Notes under the pieces: generated by a model
What the model was told of the DNA's origin: nothing
What the model saw: only the letters and a program-made list of their open reading frames with translations
The model's database searches: none
Source of the DNA: Sphingobacterium sp. lm-10
Lineage (GTDB): Bacteria > Bacteroidota > Bacteroidia > Sphingobacteriales > Sphingobacteriaceae
DNA length: 64,000 nt
Assembly (NCBI RefSeq): GCF_023554555.1
Contig: NZ_JAMJWC010000001.1
Location: 682,001-746,000, forward strand
Direction: 5' to 3'
In this document: positions 34,225 to 44,065 of the stretch, one piece after another
How the letters are laid out: every line of letters starts with the position of its first letter
Numbering within the stretch: position 1 is the first letter of the stretch
Position numbers and translations under genes: made by a program

Positions 34225-35286
34225 TTACTCAAATAATCTGAGCTGATCGGAAGATATAGATCGTCTAAAATGTGTTTTGGAAAATGTATGTGATTCTTGA
34301 TTAAGACCACATTTTCTGGCATGTAACTTAAAATTGTCCCTAATGATTTGAGCAATATTTCCAGATCCGCGCATCCGATCTCCAAAAGTGCTATTGTTGA
34401 GCTGTCCAGCATGACAAGACGCAATCTGATGCAAAATCTTTTCTGCACGATCAGGATAAGTCTTTTCCAGCCAGTCTTTAAATAGTACTCCAATTTCACC
34501 ATTTAGTCGTACGATAGTATATCCTGCCCATTTTGCACCGTGATCACTCGCTGCTTGAAGCACCGCCGGAACCTCATGGTCTGTAAGTCCAGGTATAATA
34601 GGCGCACACATAATACCGGTAGGAATTCCGCGCAAACTCAACGCTTCTACGGTACGTAGACGTTCTTTTGCAGTAGCGGTTCTGGGCTCCAGCTTTTGCC
34701 GCGTAGCTTCTGTCAATGAGTTGATGGATAGATATACTACACAAAGCTGTTTCTTCGCCATTTCTTCCAATATATCAAGGTCGCGCTGTACCAGACTATT
34801 TTTGGTAATGATGCCAATGGGCTGTCCGTAGTCTAAAGCAATCTGAAGGATCTGTCGGGTCAGTTGGTATTTGCGTTCGAGCGGTTGGTAGCAATCTGTA
34901 TTTCCGGAAAGCGAAATCGTAGCCGCGTCCCAGGATTTTTTATTGATGAACTCTTTGAATAATGCGGGTGCATTTTCTTTTACTAAAATTTTGCTCTCAA
35001 AATCCACACCAGCGCTATAACCCCAATATTGATGGGAATTTCTCGCATAACAATAAATGCATCCATGTTCACAACCCTGATAAGGATTAGCAGAATAGGC
35101 CATGCCTACATCTGGACTGTCTACCTTATTGACTAGCGTTTTGGGAAACACCTTCGTTTGAATGGTACGGATATGTTCCTCTTCCCATTCATCAATACCT
35201 TCTATGTGATGCTTGCCATATTCGTTGGCAAAAAATCGATTTTGTGGATTATATTGAGCTCCCCTGCCTTTGGTGTACTGTTTCAT
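34225..35286 (-). CDS. PA0069 family radical SAM protein
   Basis: A 353-residue radical SAM protein with the CxxxCxxC cluster Cys72-Cys76-Cys79 (GCEHGCIYCYAR), which binds the 4Fe-4S cluster and S-adenosylmethionine, and conserved segments ISLSGNTDCYQPLERKYQLTRQIL, IITKNSLVQRDLDIL, VYLSINSLTEATRQKLEPRTATAKERL and PTGIMCAPIIPGLTDHEV. It is related to spore photoproduct lyase-like proteins but lacks a proven substrate. The C-terminal RISSDQLRLFE-like tail is common in this family. Monocistronic, directly after ppk1 on the same strand with a 45-base gap. Confidence 0.92.
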   Translation of the reverse strand: MKQYTKGRGAQYNPQNRFFANEYGKHHIEGIDEWEEEHIRTIQTKVFPKTLVNKVDSPDVGMAYSANPYQGCEHGCIYCYARNSHQYWGYSAGVDFESKILVKENAPALFKEFINKKSWDAATISLSGNTDCYQPLERKYQLTRQILQIALDYGQPIGIITKNSLVQRDLDILEEMAKKQLCVVYLSINSLTEATRQKLEPRTATAKERLRTVEALSLRGIPTGIMCAPIIPGLTDHEVPAVLQAASDHGAKWAGYTIVRLNGEIGVLFKDWLEKTYPDRAEKILHQIASCHAGQLNNSTFGDRMRGSGNIAQIIRDNFKLHARKCGLNQESHTFSKTHFRRSISSDQLRLFE

Positions 35287-35330
35287 ATCGTTAGCCTCTA
35301 CGAAACAAATATACTAATAATATTAGTAAT

Positions 35331-37397
35331 TTAAGATAGCAACTCTTTCAGGTATTGATGGGTTTTCAGCTGTGATCGATAAGCTTCTGATTCATCTGCT
35401 ACGTACTCATTGCTCAAATTCTCGTCCAGATATCTAGCTTTTACATTGTCTTTGAGTTGGATACATAGCATATCTTTTAACTGCTTCTTAATGTCCGGAT
35501 TGGTAATGCGTATGGCCGCTTCGACACGGTGATCCAGATTTCGTGTCATCCAATCGGCAGAAGAAATGAAGATGTGTTCATGCCCAGCATTGTAGAAATA
35601 CATCACGCGTGCATGTTCCAGGAATTCATCAATAATGCTTATTGCACGGATAGGTTGTTTGAAACGTTTTTGATTTACGGCGCAATAGATTCCGCGTACG
35701 ATCAAATCAATCTCGACGCCTACTTCTGCAGCTTCGTACAGCTTTTTGATAAGATCTCTGTCGCTCAATGAATTTATCTTAATGATCATATGTCCTTTAC
35801 GTCCAGCCTGTACTTCTGCAATTTCCTTATCGATATACGTAACCAGTTTTTGTCTCATGGAGGTCGGGCAGACCAATAGGTGCTTACAAGCAGATAGCTG
35901 ATTGTCCAGATCGATTTTAGGTTTAGATAGCGCGTTAAAAATCTTGTTGATATCCGCCATAATCCTACGATCACTGGTCATGAGGCAATAGTCACCATAT
36001 AGCGCTGCAGTCTTCTCATTAATATTTCCAGTGCTTACAAAGCCATATTGAATGGTTTTTCCACCAGCCCGTTTTTTAATAATGCATAGTTTGGCATGTA
36101 CCTTTTTGTTAGGAATACCGAGCAGCACCTCGATGCCTTCCATTTCAAATCGGTCTTTCCATTCCAAGTTATGCTCTTCGTCAAACCTAGCTCGAAGCTC
36201 TATCATTACTGTCACCTCTTTACCATTCCGAGAAGCATTAATCAGCGCGTTGGCAATTTTTGAGTTGGTTGCCATCCGGTAGATCGTAACACGAATAGAT
36301 TTCACATCAGGGTCCATGGCTGCTTCACGAAGCAGATCAATCACGGGATCGAAGGTGTGGTAGGGGAAGGATAACAGTATATCTTTTTGAGTAATCACAT
36401 CGGTTATGCGCTTACCCTCTACAAATGCAGGATGATCAAATGCTGTACGTTCTGCAGGCTTTGTATAGGCTTTAAACACATTTGGAAAGTCCATAAAGTG
36501 TTTGAAATTATGGATTTTCTGTCCGGGAATAATGCTGTCTTTCTTGCTCAGATTAAGCTTCTTAATCAAAAATTCCACCAGGTTTGCGTCCATGTTTTTG
36601 TCGAAGACAAAGCGAGTGGGTTTTCCCTTACGACGATTTTTGACTGCTTTGGTGATCTTTTCTACTAAGGTTGTATTCACGTCATTGTCAAGATCAAAAT
36701 CGGCGTCTTTACTAATTTTGAAGGCATGCGCGTGAAATTCATCAAACCCAAAATAAGAGAAGATATGAGGTAGGTTTACTTTGATTACATCTTCGAGTAA
36801 GACCACAATTTTGTCGCTCTTACGATCGGAGGGAACAATTAAAAAACGACCAACCAGTCGGGTAGGCAATTCTATGATCGCAAATTTAGTCTCGTATTGC
36901 CACTGGGATTTCTTCATGGCAATGCCCATATAAAGGCTTTTGTCTCGGAGATAGGGCATCGGGCGTACATCGTCTAACAACAGTGGGATGATATTACTTT
37001 CCACTTTCTCGCTGTAGTAATTTTTTACATACGCGACCTGCTCGACGGTCAATTCATCTGCTGCGCGAATGAAGACGTTCTGTTTAGCCATTTCCTTGCG
37101 GACATTTTTCCAGATCTGGTCAAACTTTTTCTGTTGTCTGATGACAATGTTGTGCACCTCCTCGAGTATCACCGATGGGTCATCGAAGAAAGAAGCCATC
37201 GCCGTTTTATCTTTAATCTCTGATGCTCGCTTCAATCCGGCTACGCGTACCCGAAAAAACTCATCTAAATTGTTGGAAAATATTCCTAAAAATTTGATCC
37301 GCATAGGAAGCGGTACGCTGGGATCTGCCGCTTCTTGCAAAACGCGATCATTAAAACTTAACCAACTGATATCTCTCGGATTGTACTTCTTAGACAT
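35331..37397 (-). CDS. ppk1: polyphosphate kinase 1
   Basis: A 688-residue enzyme that reversibly builds inorganic polyphosphate from ATP. It has the PPK1 N-terminal domain (PRDISWLSFNDRVLQEA; FLGIFSNNLDEFFRVRVAGL), middle domain (RPMPYLRDKSLYMGIAM) and two phospholipase D-like C-terminal domains. Phosphohistidine-type His434 lies in KKVHAKLCII, and HEHIFISSADWMTRNLDHRVE occurs near 606-625 as the second catalytic His segment. Length is typical. No exopolyphosphatase (ppx) gene is adjacent. A tiny minus-strand frame at 37458 lies upstream. Confidence 0.96.
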   Translation of the reverse strand: MSKKYNPRDISWLSFNDRVLQEAADPSVPLPMRIKFLGIFSNNLDEFFRVRVAGLKRASEIKDKTAMASFFDDPSVILEEVHNIVIRQQKKFDQIWKNVRKEMAKQNVFIRAADELTVEQVAYVKNYYSEKVESNIIPLLLDDVRPMPYLRDKSLYMGIAMKKSQWQYETKFAIIELPTRLVGRFLIVPSDRKSDKIVVLLEDVIKVNLPHIFSYFGFDEFHAHAFKISKDADFDLDNDVNTTLVEKITKAVKNRRKGKPTRFVFDKNMDANLVEFLIKKLNLSKKDSIIPGQKIHNFKHFMDFPNVFKAYTKPAERTAFDHPAFVEGKRITDVITQKDILLSFPYHTFDPVIDLLREAAMDPDVKSIRVTIYRMATNSKIANALINASRNGKEVTVMIELRARFDEEHNLEWKDRFEMEGIEVLLGIPNKKVHAKLCIIKKRAGGKTIQYGFVSTGNINEKTAALYGDYCLMTSDRRIMADINKIFNALSKPKIDLDNQLSACKHLLVCPTSMRQKLVTYIDKEIAEVQAGRKGHMIIKINSLSDRDLIKKLYEAAEVGVEIDLIVRGIYCAVNQKRFKQPIRAISIIDEFLEHARVMYFYNAGHEHIFISSADWMTRNLDHRVEAAIRITNPDIKKQLKDMLCIQLKDNVKARYLDENLSNEYVADESEAYRSQLKTHQYLKELLS

Positions 37398-37457
37398 GTA
37401 ATGTGATCTATTGCCCCAAAATTAGCCCTTGCATATGTAAGTAATATTAAGATGATG

Positions 37458-37610
37458 TTAATTCAACCCTCTACTAGATTCAATCAATTCCCGTGCGATC
37501 GTTTGCGCCAAAGACGCAGGCGAGGCCGATTTTTTTGTAGATTTCTTCCGAAGGAAAGGGTGTCTCGATACCTTACCGTCTGAACAGGATACATTTTTCT
37601 TACGCCACAT
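37458..37610 (-). CDS. possible small basic protein, 50 residues
   Basis: A complete ATG-to-TAA frame of 50 codons encodes a Lys/Arg/Ser-rich peptide (MWRKKNVSCSDGK at the start, ESSRGLN at the end, with SLAQTIARELIES forming a helix). It lies 60 bases upstream of ppk1 on the same strand, with no other gene in the region. It shows no family signature, and the evidence is only length, direction and plausible composition. It could be a small regulatory protein, or a chance frame in the ppk1 leader. Confidence 0.35.
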   Translation of the reverse strand: MWRKKNVSCSDGKVSRHPFLRKKSTKKSASPASLAQTIARELIESSRGLN

Positions 37611-37788
37611 AATTATCAGGTTTATAACCAATATCTGCCGAATTGGTTTTTCTAAAATTGTCTCAATACGTAGTTAAATATAACATATAATCCATAAATC
37701 TTTGTCTGTTATGTAAAATTTATAGGAGATTATCTTTATATCCTTTACGTATTAAAACAATTGATAGGTAATAGTGTACAATAAACAC

Positions 37789-37796
37789 TATATTTG
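37789..37796 (+). promoter_or_regulatory. TAnnTTTG promoter element
   Basis: TATATTTG matches the Bacteroidota -7 consensus eight bases before the ATG at 37805, so the transcript would have almost no leader, or the true start is further downstream (next ATG at 37853). Confidence 0.4.
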
Positions 37797-37804
37797 AACA
37801 TCAT

Positions 37805-38182
37805 ATGGTTACTAAGATAATTCATCTTCTGTCGTTACTTAGTTTTCTTAATATGCTCACGTTTGACAAAAGCCGGCATATGGAAATGCTGTACGGACAA
37901 GCAGAGCTTGTGACTGACACGTTGGTGGAGTTTATCTTAGAAGATATCATGGATATTGATGGCGATCCAGTTTGCGACCCCGCAGACCCAGAGATCGTGT
38001 ACGAAGATTTTCGTGGTATCAGCCAGGCACTAAGTTGTATACTCCCTGTATTTTTATTTTTTGCGGGCTATTTATTTTCCGACGTCGACAACTTCCGTTG
38101 TCATGATCACCCTAACTACGTATCCAAAATGTGCTCCACACCCGGGTACTATACTTTTTTGTATAGGCTAAGGCCATTCTAA
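37805..38182 (+). CDS. hypothetical small protein, possible membrane or exported
   Basis: A 125-residue protein without a recognised family. The N-terminus is weakly hydrophobic (IIHLLSLLSFLNML), the middle is acidic (VEFILEDIMDIDGDPVCDPADPEIVYEDF), and there is one hydrophobic helix near 78-91 (SCILPVFLFFAGYLF), followed by a Cys/His-bearing C-terminus (FRCHDHPNYVSKMCSTPGYY). Four cysteines hint at disulfides or metal binding. A promoter element lies just upstream. It is separated by 83 bases from the RND adaptor gene downstream. Real, but of unknown function; moderate confidence that it is translated. Confidence 0.5.
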   Translation: MVTKIIHLLSLLSFLNMLTFDKSRHMEMLYGQAELVTDTLVEFILEDIMDIDGDPVCDPADPEIVYEDFRGISQALSCILPVFLFFAGYLFSDVDNFRCHDHPNYVSKMCSTPGYYTFLYRLRPF

Positions 38183-38265
38183 ATTCTTTCCAGATTCTTG
38201 TTTTACTATTGCCTACGACGGACGTGGGCGATCCATGTACATTTTAGTTTTTACATTAATTATTT

Positions 38266-39399
38266 ATGAGGAATAGAATTTTTGCTTGGGTACTCAGCAT
38301 GTCAACTCTCTCCATGATGGCTGCCTGTTCGGCTTCAAGCAATGAGAACGATACAGAAAAGAAAACAACACGTAGATCCATCCCGGTAACGCACCTAATT
38401 GAGATGGATACCACCGTTTATAAACAGTATATTGCCGATATACAGGCGTTTAAGAACGTGGAGATGCGATCCCGATTGACGGGTTTCCTAGAAAGCATCC
38501 ATGTAGATGAAGGTGCTCAAGTTCGAAAAGGTCAAGTGCTTTTTCGCTTGAATTCGGACGAATACAAAGCTGAATTAGCGAAAGCAACGGCACTGCGAAG
38601 TAGTGCTCAGGCAGATGCCAAAAAAATAGAACTAGAGATTGAGCGGACCAAGAAGCTGGTCGATAAAAACATCGTCAGTGAAACGGAATATGAGCTTCTT
38701 GCAGTACAATTGCGTGCTGCAAAAGCAAAAATAGCAGAGGCAGATGCGATGGTACAACAGGCTCAGACACAACTATCCTTTGCACAAATCCGTGCTCCAT
38801 TTGATGGCCGCATCAACCGCATCTTACTAAAAGAGGGTTCCTTATTAAATGAGGGTAGCTTATTGACCACCATATCCGACCTTAGTCAAGTCAATGTTTA
38901 CTTTGATATTTCCGAATCGGAATACCTTACGCTGGCCAAAGATTCTAATTTCAACCGAAATAGTTACCGTAAAGAGGTGCAGCTTCTGCTTGCTAACGGC
39001 GATCGCTACCCCAGTAAGGGCTTTGCCGAGATTGTAGAAAGTGAGTTTGAATCTCAAACAGGTTCTATCTCTCTCCGAGCGCGCTTTCCAAATGAGAAAC
39101 TGTTGCTCAGCCATGGTGCTTCCGGTAAGATTGCCGTTCCTTTGGCTACTGGAAACCTGTTATTTGTACACCAGAAGTGCGTATTAGAAATTCAGGATAA
39201 AGTGTACGTGTACGTGCTACAAGACGATAACACCATCAAAATGACCCCATTCAAAGCCGGACAACGCGTTGGGCATTTTTACGTGGTTAACAGTGGGCTG
39301 AATGCCAACGACCAAGTCGTTTATGAAGGCGTACAAAGCTTGCGCGATGGCATGACCATCAATCCTAAAGTAGCAAAATTTAAAGAAAACGAAGACTAA
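38266..39399 (+). CDS. RND efflux periplasmic adaptor (MexE/AcrA-type lipoprotein)
   Basis: A 377-residue adaptor with lipobox Cys21 (SMMAACSASS). The order of elements is the lipoyl half (SRLTGFLESIHVDEGAQVRKGQVLFRLNSDEY), an alpha-hairpin at about 95-150 (RSSAQADAKKIELEIERTKKLVDKNIVSETEYELLAVQL), the second lipoyl half (IRAPFDGRINRILLKEGSLLNEGSLLTTISDL), a beta barrel (VNVYFDISESEYL) and a membrane-proximal domain. It joins the RND pump to the outer-membrane factor. The gene ends nine bases before the fused pump gene; the two are one operon. Confidence 0.94.
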   Translation: MRNRIFAWVLSMSTLSMMAACSASSNENDTEKKTTRRSIPVTHLIEMDTTVYKQYIADIQAFKNVEMRSRLTGFLESIHVDEGAQVRKGQVLFRLNSDEYKAELAKATALRSSAQADAKKIELEIERTKKLVDKNIVSETEYELLAVQLRAAKAKIAEADAMVQQAQTQLSFAQIRAPFDGRINRILLKEGSLLNEGSLLTTISDLSQVNVYFDISESEYLTLAKDSNFNRNSYRKEVQLLLANGDRYPSKGFAEIVESEFESQTGSISLRARFPNEKLLLSHGASGKIAVPLATGNLLFVHQKCVLEIQDKVYVYVLQDDNTIKMTPFKAGQRVGHFYVVNSGLNANDQVVYEGVQSLRDGMTINPKVAKFKENED

Positions 39400-39408
39400 G
39401 ATTAAAGC

Positions 39409-42400
39409 ATGTTTGAAAGTTTCATAAAGAGACCGGTGCTTTCACTGGTCATATCTATATTTATCAGTTTACTGGGCATTTTGTCCATTTTTACGATTCC
39501 TATCACCCAATTTCCAGATATCGTGCCACCATCCGTTATGGTGAAGGCCGATTATATTGGTGCGAACGCAGAAGTAAGTACCAATGCCGTAGCCATTCCC
39601 TTAGAACGCGCTATAAATGGAGTTGCTGGAATGACTTACATGAGTTCCGTATCCACCAATAATGGCACGACACTCATTCAGGTATTTTTCAAAGTAGGCA
39701 TGGATCCCGATGTGGCGGCGGTAAGTGTACAAAATCGCGTGGCAACGGTATTGGATGAATTGCCAGAGGAAGTGATTAAAGCAGGGGTGATCACCGAAAA
39801 AGAGGTGAATTCTATGCTGATGTACCTCAATATCTTCACGGAAGATGAAACCGCCGACGAACGTTTTATTTATAACTTCACGGATATCAACATCTTAAAA
39901 GAGCTGAAGCGTATTGAAGGTGTAGGTTTTGCGGAGATCATGGGCATGCGTGATTATGCCATGCGCATCTGGGTAGATCCGGCTCGTTTAGCCGCTTATT
40001 CCATCTCCACGGAAGAAGTGATTGAATCTTTGCGTCGGCAGAATATTGAAGCGGCACCCGGTCAGACCGGAATCAGCTCCGATAAAATGATCAACATGCA
40101 GCAATATGTACTGCGTTATCCAGGGAAATTCTCTGAGCCTTATGAATACGAAAATATCCCTATTCGAGCTAACAGTGATGGAACGATTATCCGCATACGA
40201 GATGTTGCTCAGGTAGAGTTCGGCTCGCTGGACTATGAGATGGTATCCAAAACGGATGGCCGGCCATCTGCTTCCATTATGATGAAGCAGCTCCCAGGCT
40301 CGAATGCGCAGGATGTCATCAAAAGAGTGAAGGAAAAAATGGCGGAGCTAAAGGAAAGTCAATTTCCCTCGGGCATGACCTACACGATGGGCTACGATGT
40401 ATCCCGCTTTTTGGATGCCTCCATCAGCAGTGTATTAAAAACCCTGATTGAAGCTTTTATTTTGGTTTTCTTGGTTATTTTTATTTTTCTACAGAATTTC
40501 CGCGCGACAATTATTCCCGTATTTGCCGTTCCGGTGTGTCTGGTTGGTGCCATCTTCTTTATCCATATGATGGGCTTCTCCATTAATCTATTGACCTTAT
40601 TTGCCTTGGTATTGGCGATCGGGATTGTCGTAGATGATGCCATCGTTGTGGTAGAAGCGGTGTATGCCAAGATGGAAGAAGAGCATCTGCCCCCGATGGA
40701 GGCGACTATTGCAGCGATGAATGATGTAGGTAAAGCCATTATTGCCATTACGCTGGTGATGTCTGCCGTATTTGTCCCGGTCGCCTTTTTGGAAGGGCCG
40801 GTAGGAATTTTTTACCGACAGTTCTCGCTTACGCTGGCTTCTGCCATCGTCATTTCAGGGCTAAATGCATTAACCTTAACACCAGCCTTGTGTGCCATTA
40901 TCTTGCGTTCTCCACATGATGAAAAGGAGAGGAAAGGGATATTGGCTAAATTTTTTAAAGGATTTAACACCGTGTACGACCGCATAGCAGGCCGCTACAA
41001 AAATGTATTGTGGAAAATCAGTGGCCGGCGCATCGTCACGCTGAGCATGCTTGTTGTATTCTTTATCGCGGCTTATGGTGCTGGATCCATTTTGCCGGGA
41101 GGCTTTATCCCGACTGAAGATCAAGGGATGATCTATGTCGCGGTGACTACACCACCGGGAGCTACGGTAGATCGGACAGAAACAGTACTGAACGAGATTG
41201 ATGAGATAGCCCGAGGGATGGAAGAAGTGGAAACGGTCTCTATTTTAGCAGGGTATAGTATTTTAACGGAGGTGTCGGGTTCATCCTATGGGATGGGCAT
41301 GATCAATCTGGCCGATTGGTCGGATAGATCCAAAACCGTGGAAGACGTGATGAAGGAGCTATATGCGAATACAGACCACATCACGGATGGGCTGATTGAG
41401 TTTTTCCCACCACCGACGGTGCCGGGCTTTGGTAATGCCGCTGGATTTGAATTGCGCTTATTGGATCGTAGTGGAAACGACGACTTACAAGAAACGGCCG
41501 AGATTCTGGAACAGTTTATTGAGGATATGAATAAGCATCCGGCAATAGATGCAGCCAGTTCTACCTACGACGTGAATTTCCCGCAGTATTTGTTAGAGAT
41601 CGACTATGACTTAGCCGCTAAGAAAGGGATTTCTGTTGAAAATTCTATGAATACCCTACAGACATTGATGGGGAGTATTTATGCGACGAACTTCATACGC
41701 TACGGGCAGATGTATAAGGTGATGGTGCAGGCGGATGCTTTCTCCAGATCCCGCCCCGAGGATGTATTACGGATGCATGTAAAAACTAATGATGGGAGCA
41801 TGGTGCCGTACTCATCCTTTATTCGCATGAAGCGTGTGTATGGCCCAGAGCAGATTACTCGTTATAACATGTTCAATTCTGCTTTAGTGACCGGACAGGC
41901 GGCTCCCGGCTTTAGTTCCGGACAGGCGATTGAAGCGGTGGAAACCTTGGCAGCCGAGTTGCCACCAGGTTTTACCATAGAGTGGTCGGGGATGACACGT
42001 GAAGAGAAAATATCGGGTAATCAGGCGGCTTACGTATTTGTACTTTGTCTGGTTTTTGTATACCTGTTGCTATCTGCTCAATATGAAAGCTTTTTGTTGC
42101 CGCTGCCCGTAATTCTTTGTTTGCCAGCTGGATTGTTTGGCGCTTTTCTTTTACTGAACCTTTTGGGATTGGAAAACAATATTTATGCTCAGGTAGCCTT
42201 AGTAATGCTGATTGGTTTGTTGGGCAAGAATGCGATTCTTATTGTAGAATATGCCGTCTTGAAGCGACAATCTGGGGCTTCTATTTTAGAAGCTACCATA
42301 GAAGGTGCTGTGGCCCGCTTACGGCCGATACTCATGACCTCTTTCGCTTTCGTGGCAGGCTTGATTCCGTTGATGCTCGCTACAGGAGCGGGTGCGCTTG

Positions 42401-43974
42401 GTAATCGTAGTATTGGTACCGCTTCTGTAGGAGGTATGGTGATCGGGACCTTGCTAGGGGTTATCATTATTCCAGGATTAATTGTGCTATTTTCCAAGAC
42501 ACCGAAAAAGGTTAAGACTGGTGGTAAAGGGGCAAAAATCGTTGGCATATTGGTTTTCTTCGGTTTGTTTATCACATCGTGTACCGTTCCGAAGAAAACG
42601 GCTAAGCCGGAGGAAATGGCTACGCCGACCACATTTAATGATTTCTCGGCAGACTCTGCCGAGAACATATCGCGACTACCATGGCGCAGCGTCTTTAAAG
42701 ATGAGATGCTGATATCGTTGATAGACACTGCACTCCTGCAAAATCGAGATTTACAGCAGGCACTCCGCCGGATCGAGTCTGCGCAAGCTTATTTCAAACA
42801 GCGTAAAGCAGCCTTATTACCACAGTTGGAAGCTGCTGCGGAGGCAGGTTTAACCAAATATGGGCATTATACGGAAGAAGGGATCGGTAATTACGATTCT
42901 AATTTCTCTGAAAACCTCACAGAAAAAGAAAAGATCCCAGAGCCAGCAATTCCCGACTATTTTGTTGGTCTTCGCTCTTCTTGGGAGCTGGATCTGTGGG
43001 GAAAATTACGGAATCGGCGCGAAGCGGCATTTCAGACCATTCTTGCAGAGAACGAGGCGCGCCGTCTGTTAGAGACAGAATTGGTATCCAGTATTGCTGA
43101 GACATATTACGAACTGATGGCGCTGGATCGGATGGTCAGCGTTTACGATGAAAATATACAGTTGCATGAAGATGTGCTCGAATTGATGCAGATACAGAAA
43201 GAGGCCGGTAAAGCGACTGAGTTGGGTGTGCAGCAATTTAAAGCATTATTGTCCGGCACCAAGGCTAGCCGGGAAATGGTGAAGCAGGAGATCGTGATGT
43301 ATGAACATCATATCAACTCTCTGATCGGACGTTTTTACCAGCCGATTACAAGGGCGATACAGGATAAATCTACTTGGCCTTTGTTTGATACGTTGCAAGT
43401 AGGTACGCCGGATCAATTGGTGAATAATCGTCCGGACATTCGGTCGGCTTATTTTAGTATGCTGTCGTCTGCTAATGAACAGGAGGCGGCACGACTTAAC
43501 TTTCTGCCTTCGGTAGCGGTGAGTCCTTATTTAGGTTTACAGAGTTTTCATTTAGATCAATTGCTGAATGTTAACCGATCCTTAACCTATGGCATATTAG
43601 GGAGCATTACGATGCCAATACTTAATCAACGCAATTTACAAGCCCAATATGCCATTATACAGGCCAACTACGGTGTTGCATTTTTGGAGTATGAGAAGCG
43701 TGTACTCAATGCCTTTAACGAAGTCTCTAATATTATACAAACTCAACAAGCCATTGAAAATAGGGCGGTACACGTGAATGATAATGTGGATGCGCTAGAT
43801 GCATCCATTGAAGCGGCCAATGAGCTATTCTTTGCGGGGCGGGTAACCTATCTGGATATCTTCACTGCGCAAAAGGAAGCAGTGGATGCTCAAATTAATG
43901 CCGTAAATGTCATGAAAGAAAGAGCAATAAATCAAATATTGCTATATAAGGCACTGGGAGGAGGATGGCGATAA
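39409..43974 (+). CDS. RND efflux pump fused in frame to TolC-like outer membrane factor
   Basis: A 1521-residue open frame. Residues 1-1040 are a complete AcrB/MexF-type pump: first helix LSLVISIFISLLGILSIFTIP, proton-relay pair Asp409-Asp410 in IGIVVDDAIVVVEAV, and the last helix block ending VIIIPGLIVLFSKTPKK. Residues 1041-1058 form a basic stretch, hydrophobic IVGILVFFGLFITSC and Cys1058 followed by TVPKK, a textbook lipoprotein signal. Residues 1059-1521 are an OEP/NodT-type outer-membrane factor (LIDTALLQNRDLQQALRRIESAQAYFKQRKA; LDLWGKLRNRREAAFQTILAENEARRLLE). Normal RND pumps have about 1040 residues and the factor is separate. Topology allows cleavage by signal peptidase II after membrane insertion, giving two proteins. 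There is no ATG near the junction. Substrates are probably drugs, dyes or lipids. Confidence 0.93.
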   Translation: MFESFIKRPVLSLVISIFISLLGILSIFTIPITQFPDIVPPSVMVKADYIGANAEVSTNAVAIPLERAINGVAGMTYMSSVSTNNGTTLIQVFFKVGMDPDVAAVSVQNRVATVLDELPEEVIKAGVITEKEVNSMLMYLNIFTEDETADERFIYNFTDINILKELKRIEGVGFAEIMGMRDYAMRIWVDPARLAAYSISTEEVIESLRRQNIEAAPGQTGISSDKMINMQQYVLRYPGKFSEPYEYENIPIRANSDGTIIRIRDVAQVEFGSLDYEMVSKTDGRPSASIMMKQLPGSNAQDVIKRVKEKMAELKESQFPSGMTYTMGYDVSRFLDASISSVLKTLIEAFILVFLVIFIFLQNFRATIIPVFAVPVCLVGAIFFIHMMGFSINLLTLFALVLAIGIVVDDAIVVVEAVYAKMEEEHLPPMEATIAAMNDVGKAIIAITLVMSAVFVPVAFLEGPVGIFYRQFSLTLASAIVISGLNALTLTPALCAIILRSPHDEKERKGILAKFFKGFNTVYDRIAGRYKNVLWKISGRRIVTLSMLVVFFIAAYGAGSILPGGFIPTEDQGMIYVAVTTPPGATVDRTETVLNEIDEIARGMEEVETVSILAGYSILTEVSGSSYGMGMINLADWSDRSKTVEDVMKELYANTDHITDGLIEFFPPPTVPGFGNAAGFELRLLDRSGNDDLQETAEILEQFIEDMNKHPAIDAASSTYDVNFPQYLLEIDYDLAAKKGISVENSMNTLQTLMGSIYATNFIRYGQMYKVMVQADAFSRSRPEDVLRMHVKTNDGSMVPYSSFIRMKRVYGPEQITRYNMFNSALVTGQAAPGFSSGQAIEAVETLAAELPPGFTIEWSGMTREEKISGNQAAYVFVLCLVFVYLLLSAQYESFLLPLPVILCLPAGLFGAFLLLNLLGLENNIYAQVALVMLIGLLGKNAILIVEYAVLKRQSGASILEATIEGAVARLRPILMTSFAFVAGLIPLMLATGAGALGNRSIGTASVGGMVIGTLLGVIIIPGLIVLFSKTPKKVKTGGKGAKIVGILVFFGLFITSCTVPKKTAKPEEMATPTTFNDFSADSAENISRLPWRSVFKDEMLISLIDTALLQNRDLQQALRRIESAQAYFKQRKAALLPQLEAAAEAGLTKYGHYTEEGIGNYDSNFSENLTEKEKIPEPAIPDYFVGLRSSWELDLWGKLRNRREAAFQTILAENEARRLLETELVSSIAETYYELMALDRMVSVYDENIQLHEDVLELMQIQKEAGKATELGVQQFKALLSGTKASREMVKQEIVMYEHHINSLIGRFYQPITRAIQDKSTWPLFDTLQVGTPDQLVNNRPDIRSAYFSMLSSANEQEAARLNFLPSVAVSPYLGLQSFHLDQLLNVNRSLTYGILGSITMPILNQRNLQAQYAIIQANYGVAFLEYEKRVLNAFNEVSNIIQTQQAIENRAVHVNDNVDALDASIEAANELFFAGRVTYLDIFTAQKEAVDAQINAVNVMKERAINQILLYKALGGGWR

Positions 43975-44021
43975 CCTAGTAGACCAATACTACCTATTGA
44001 TGTTCGAAAGGGTGTTATCGA

Positions 44022-44050
44022 AACGGGGGGGTCAATAAGACCCCCCCGTT
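44022..44050 (+). terminator. terminator after RND-OMF gene
   Basis: A perfect 12-bp stem with seven consecutive G-C pairs (aacgggggggtc / gaccccccgtt type) and a five-base loop, 48 bases after the stop. The T-tract is weak. Confidence 0.75.
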
Positions 44051-44065
44051 ACCGTTTATATTCAA

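Noticed and set aside
42189..42728. Long minus-strand open frame (179 codons) inside the RND-OMF gene
   Set aside because: It lies antisense to a strongly conserved pump region and its composition is that of a shadow frame, without domain or signal.
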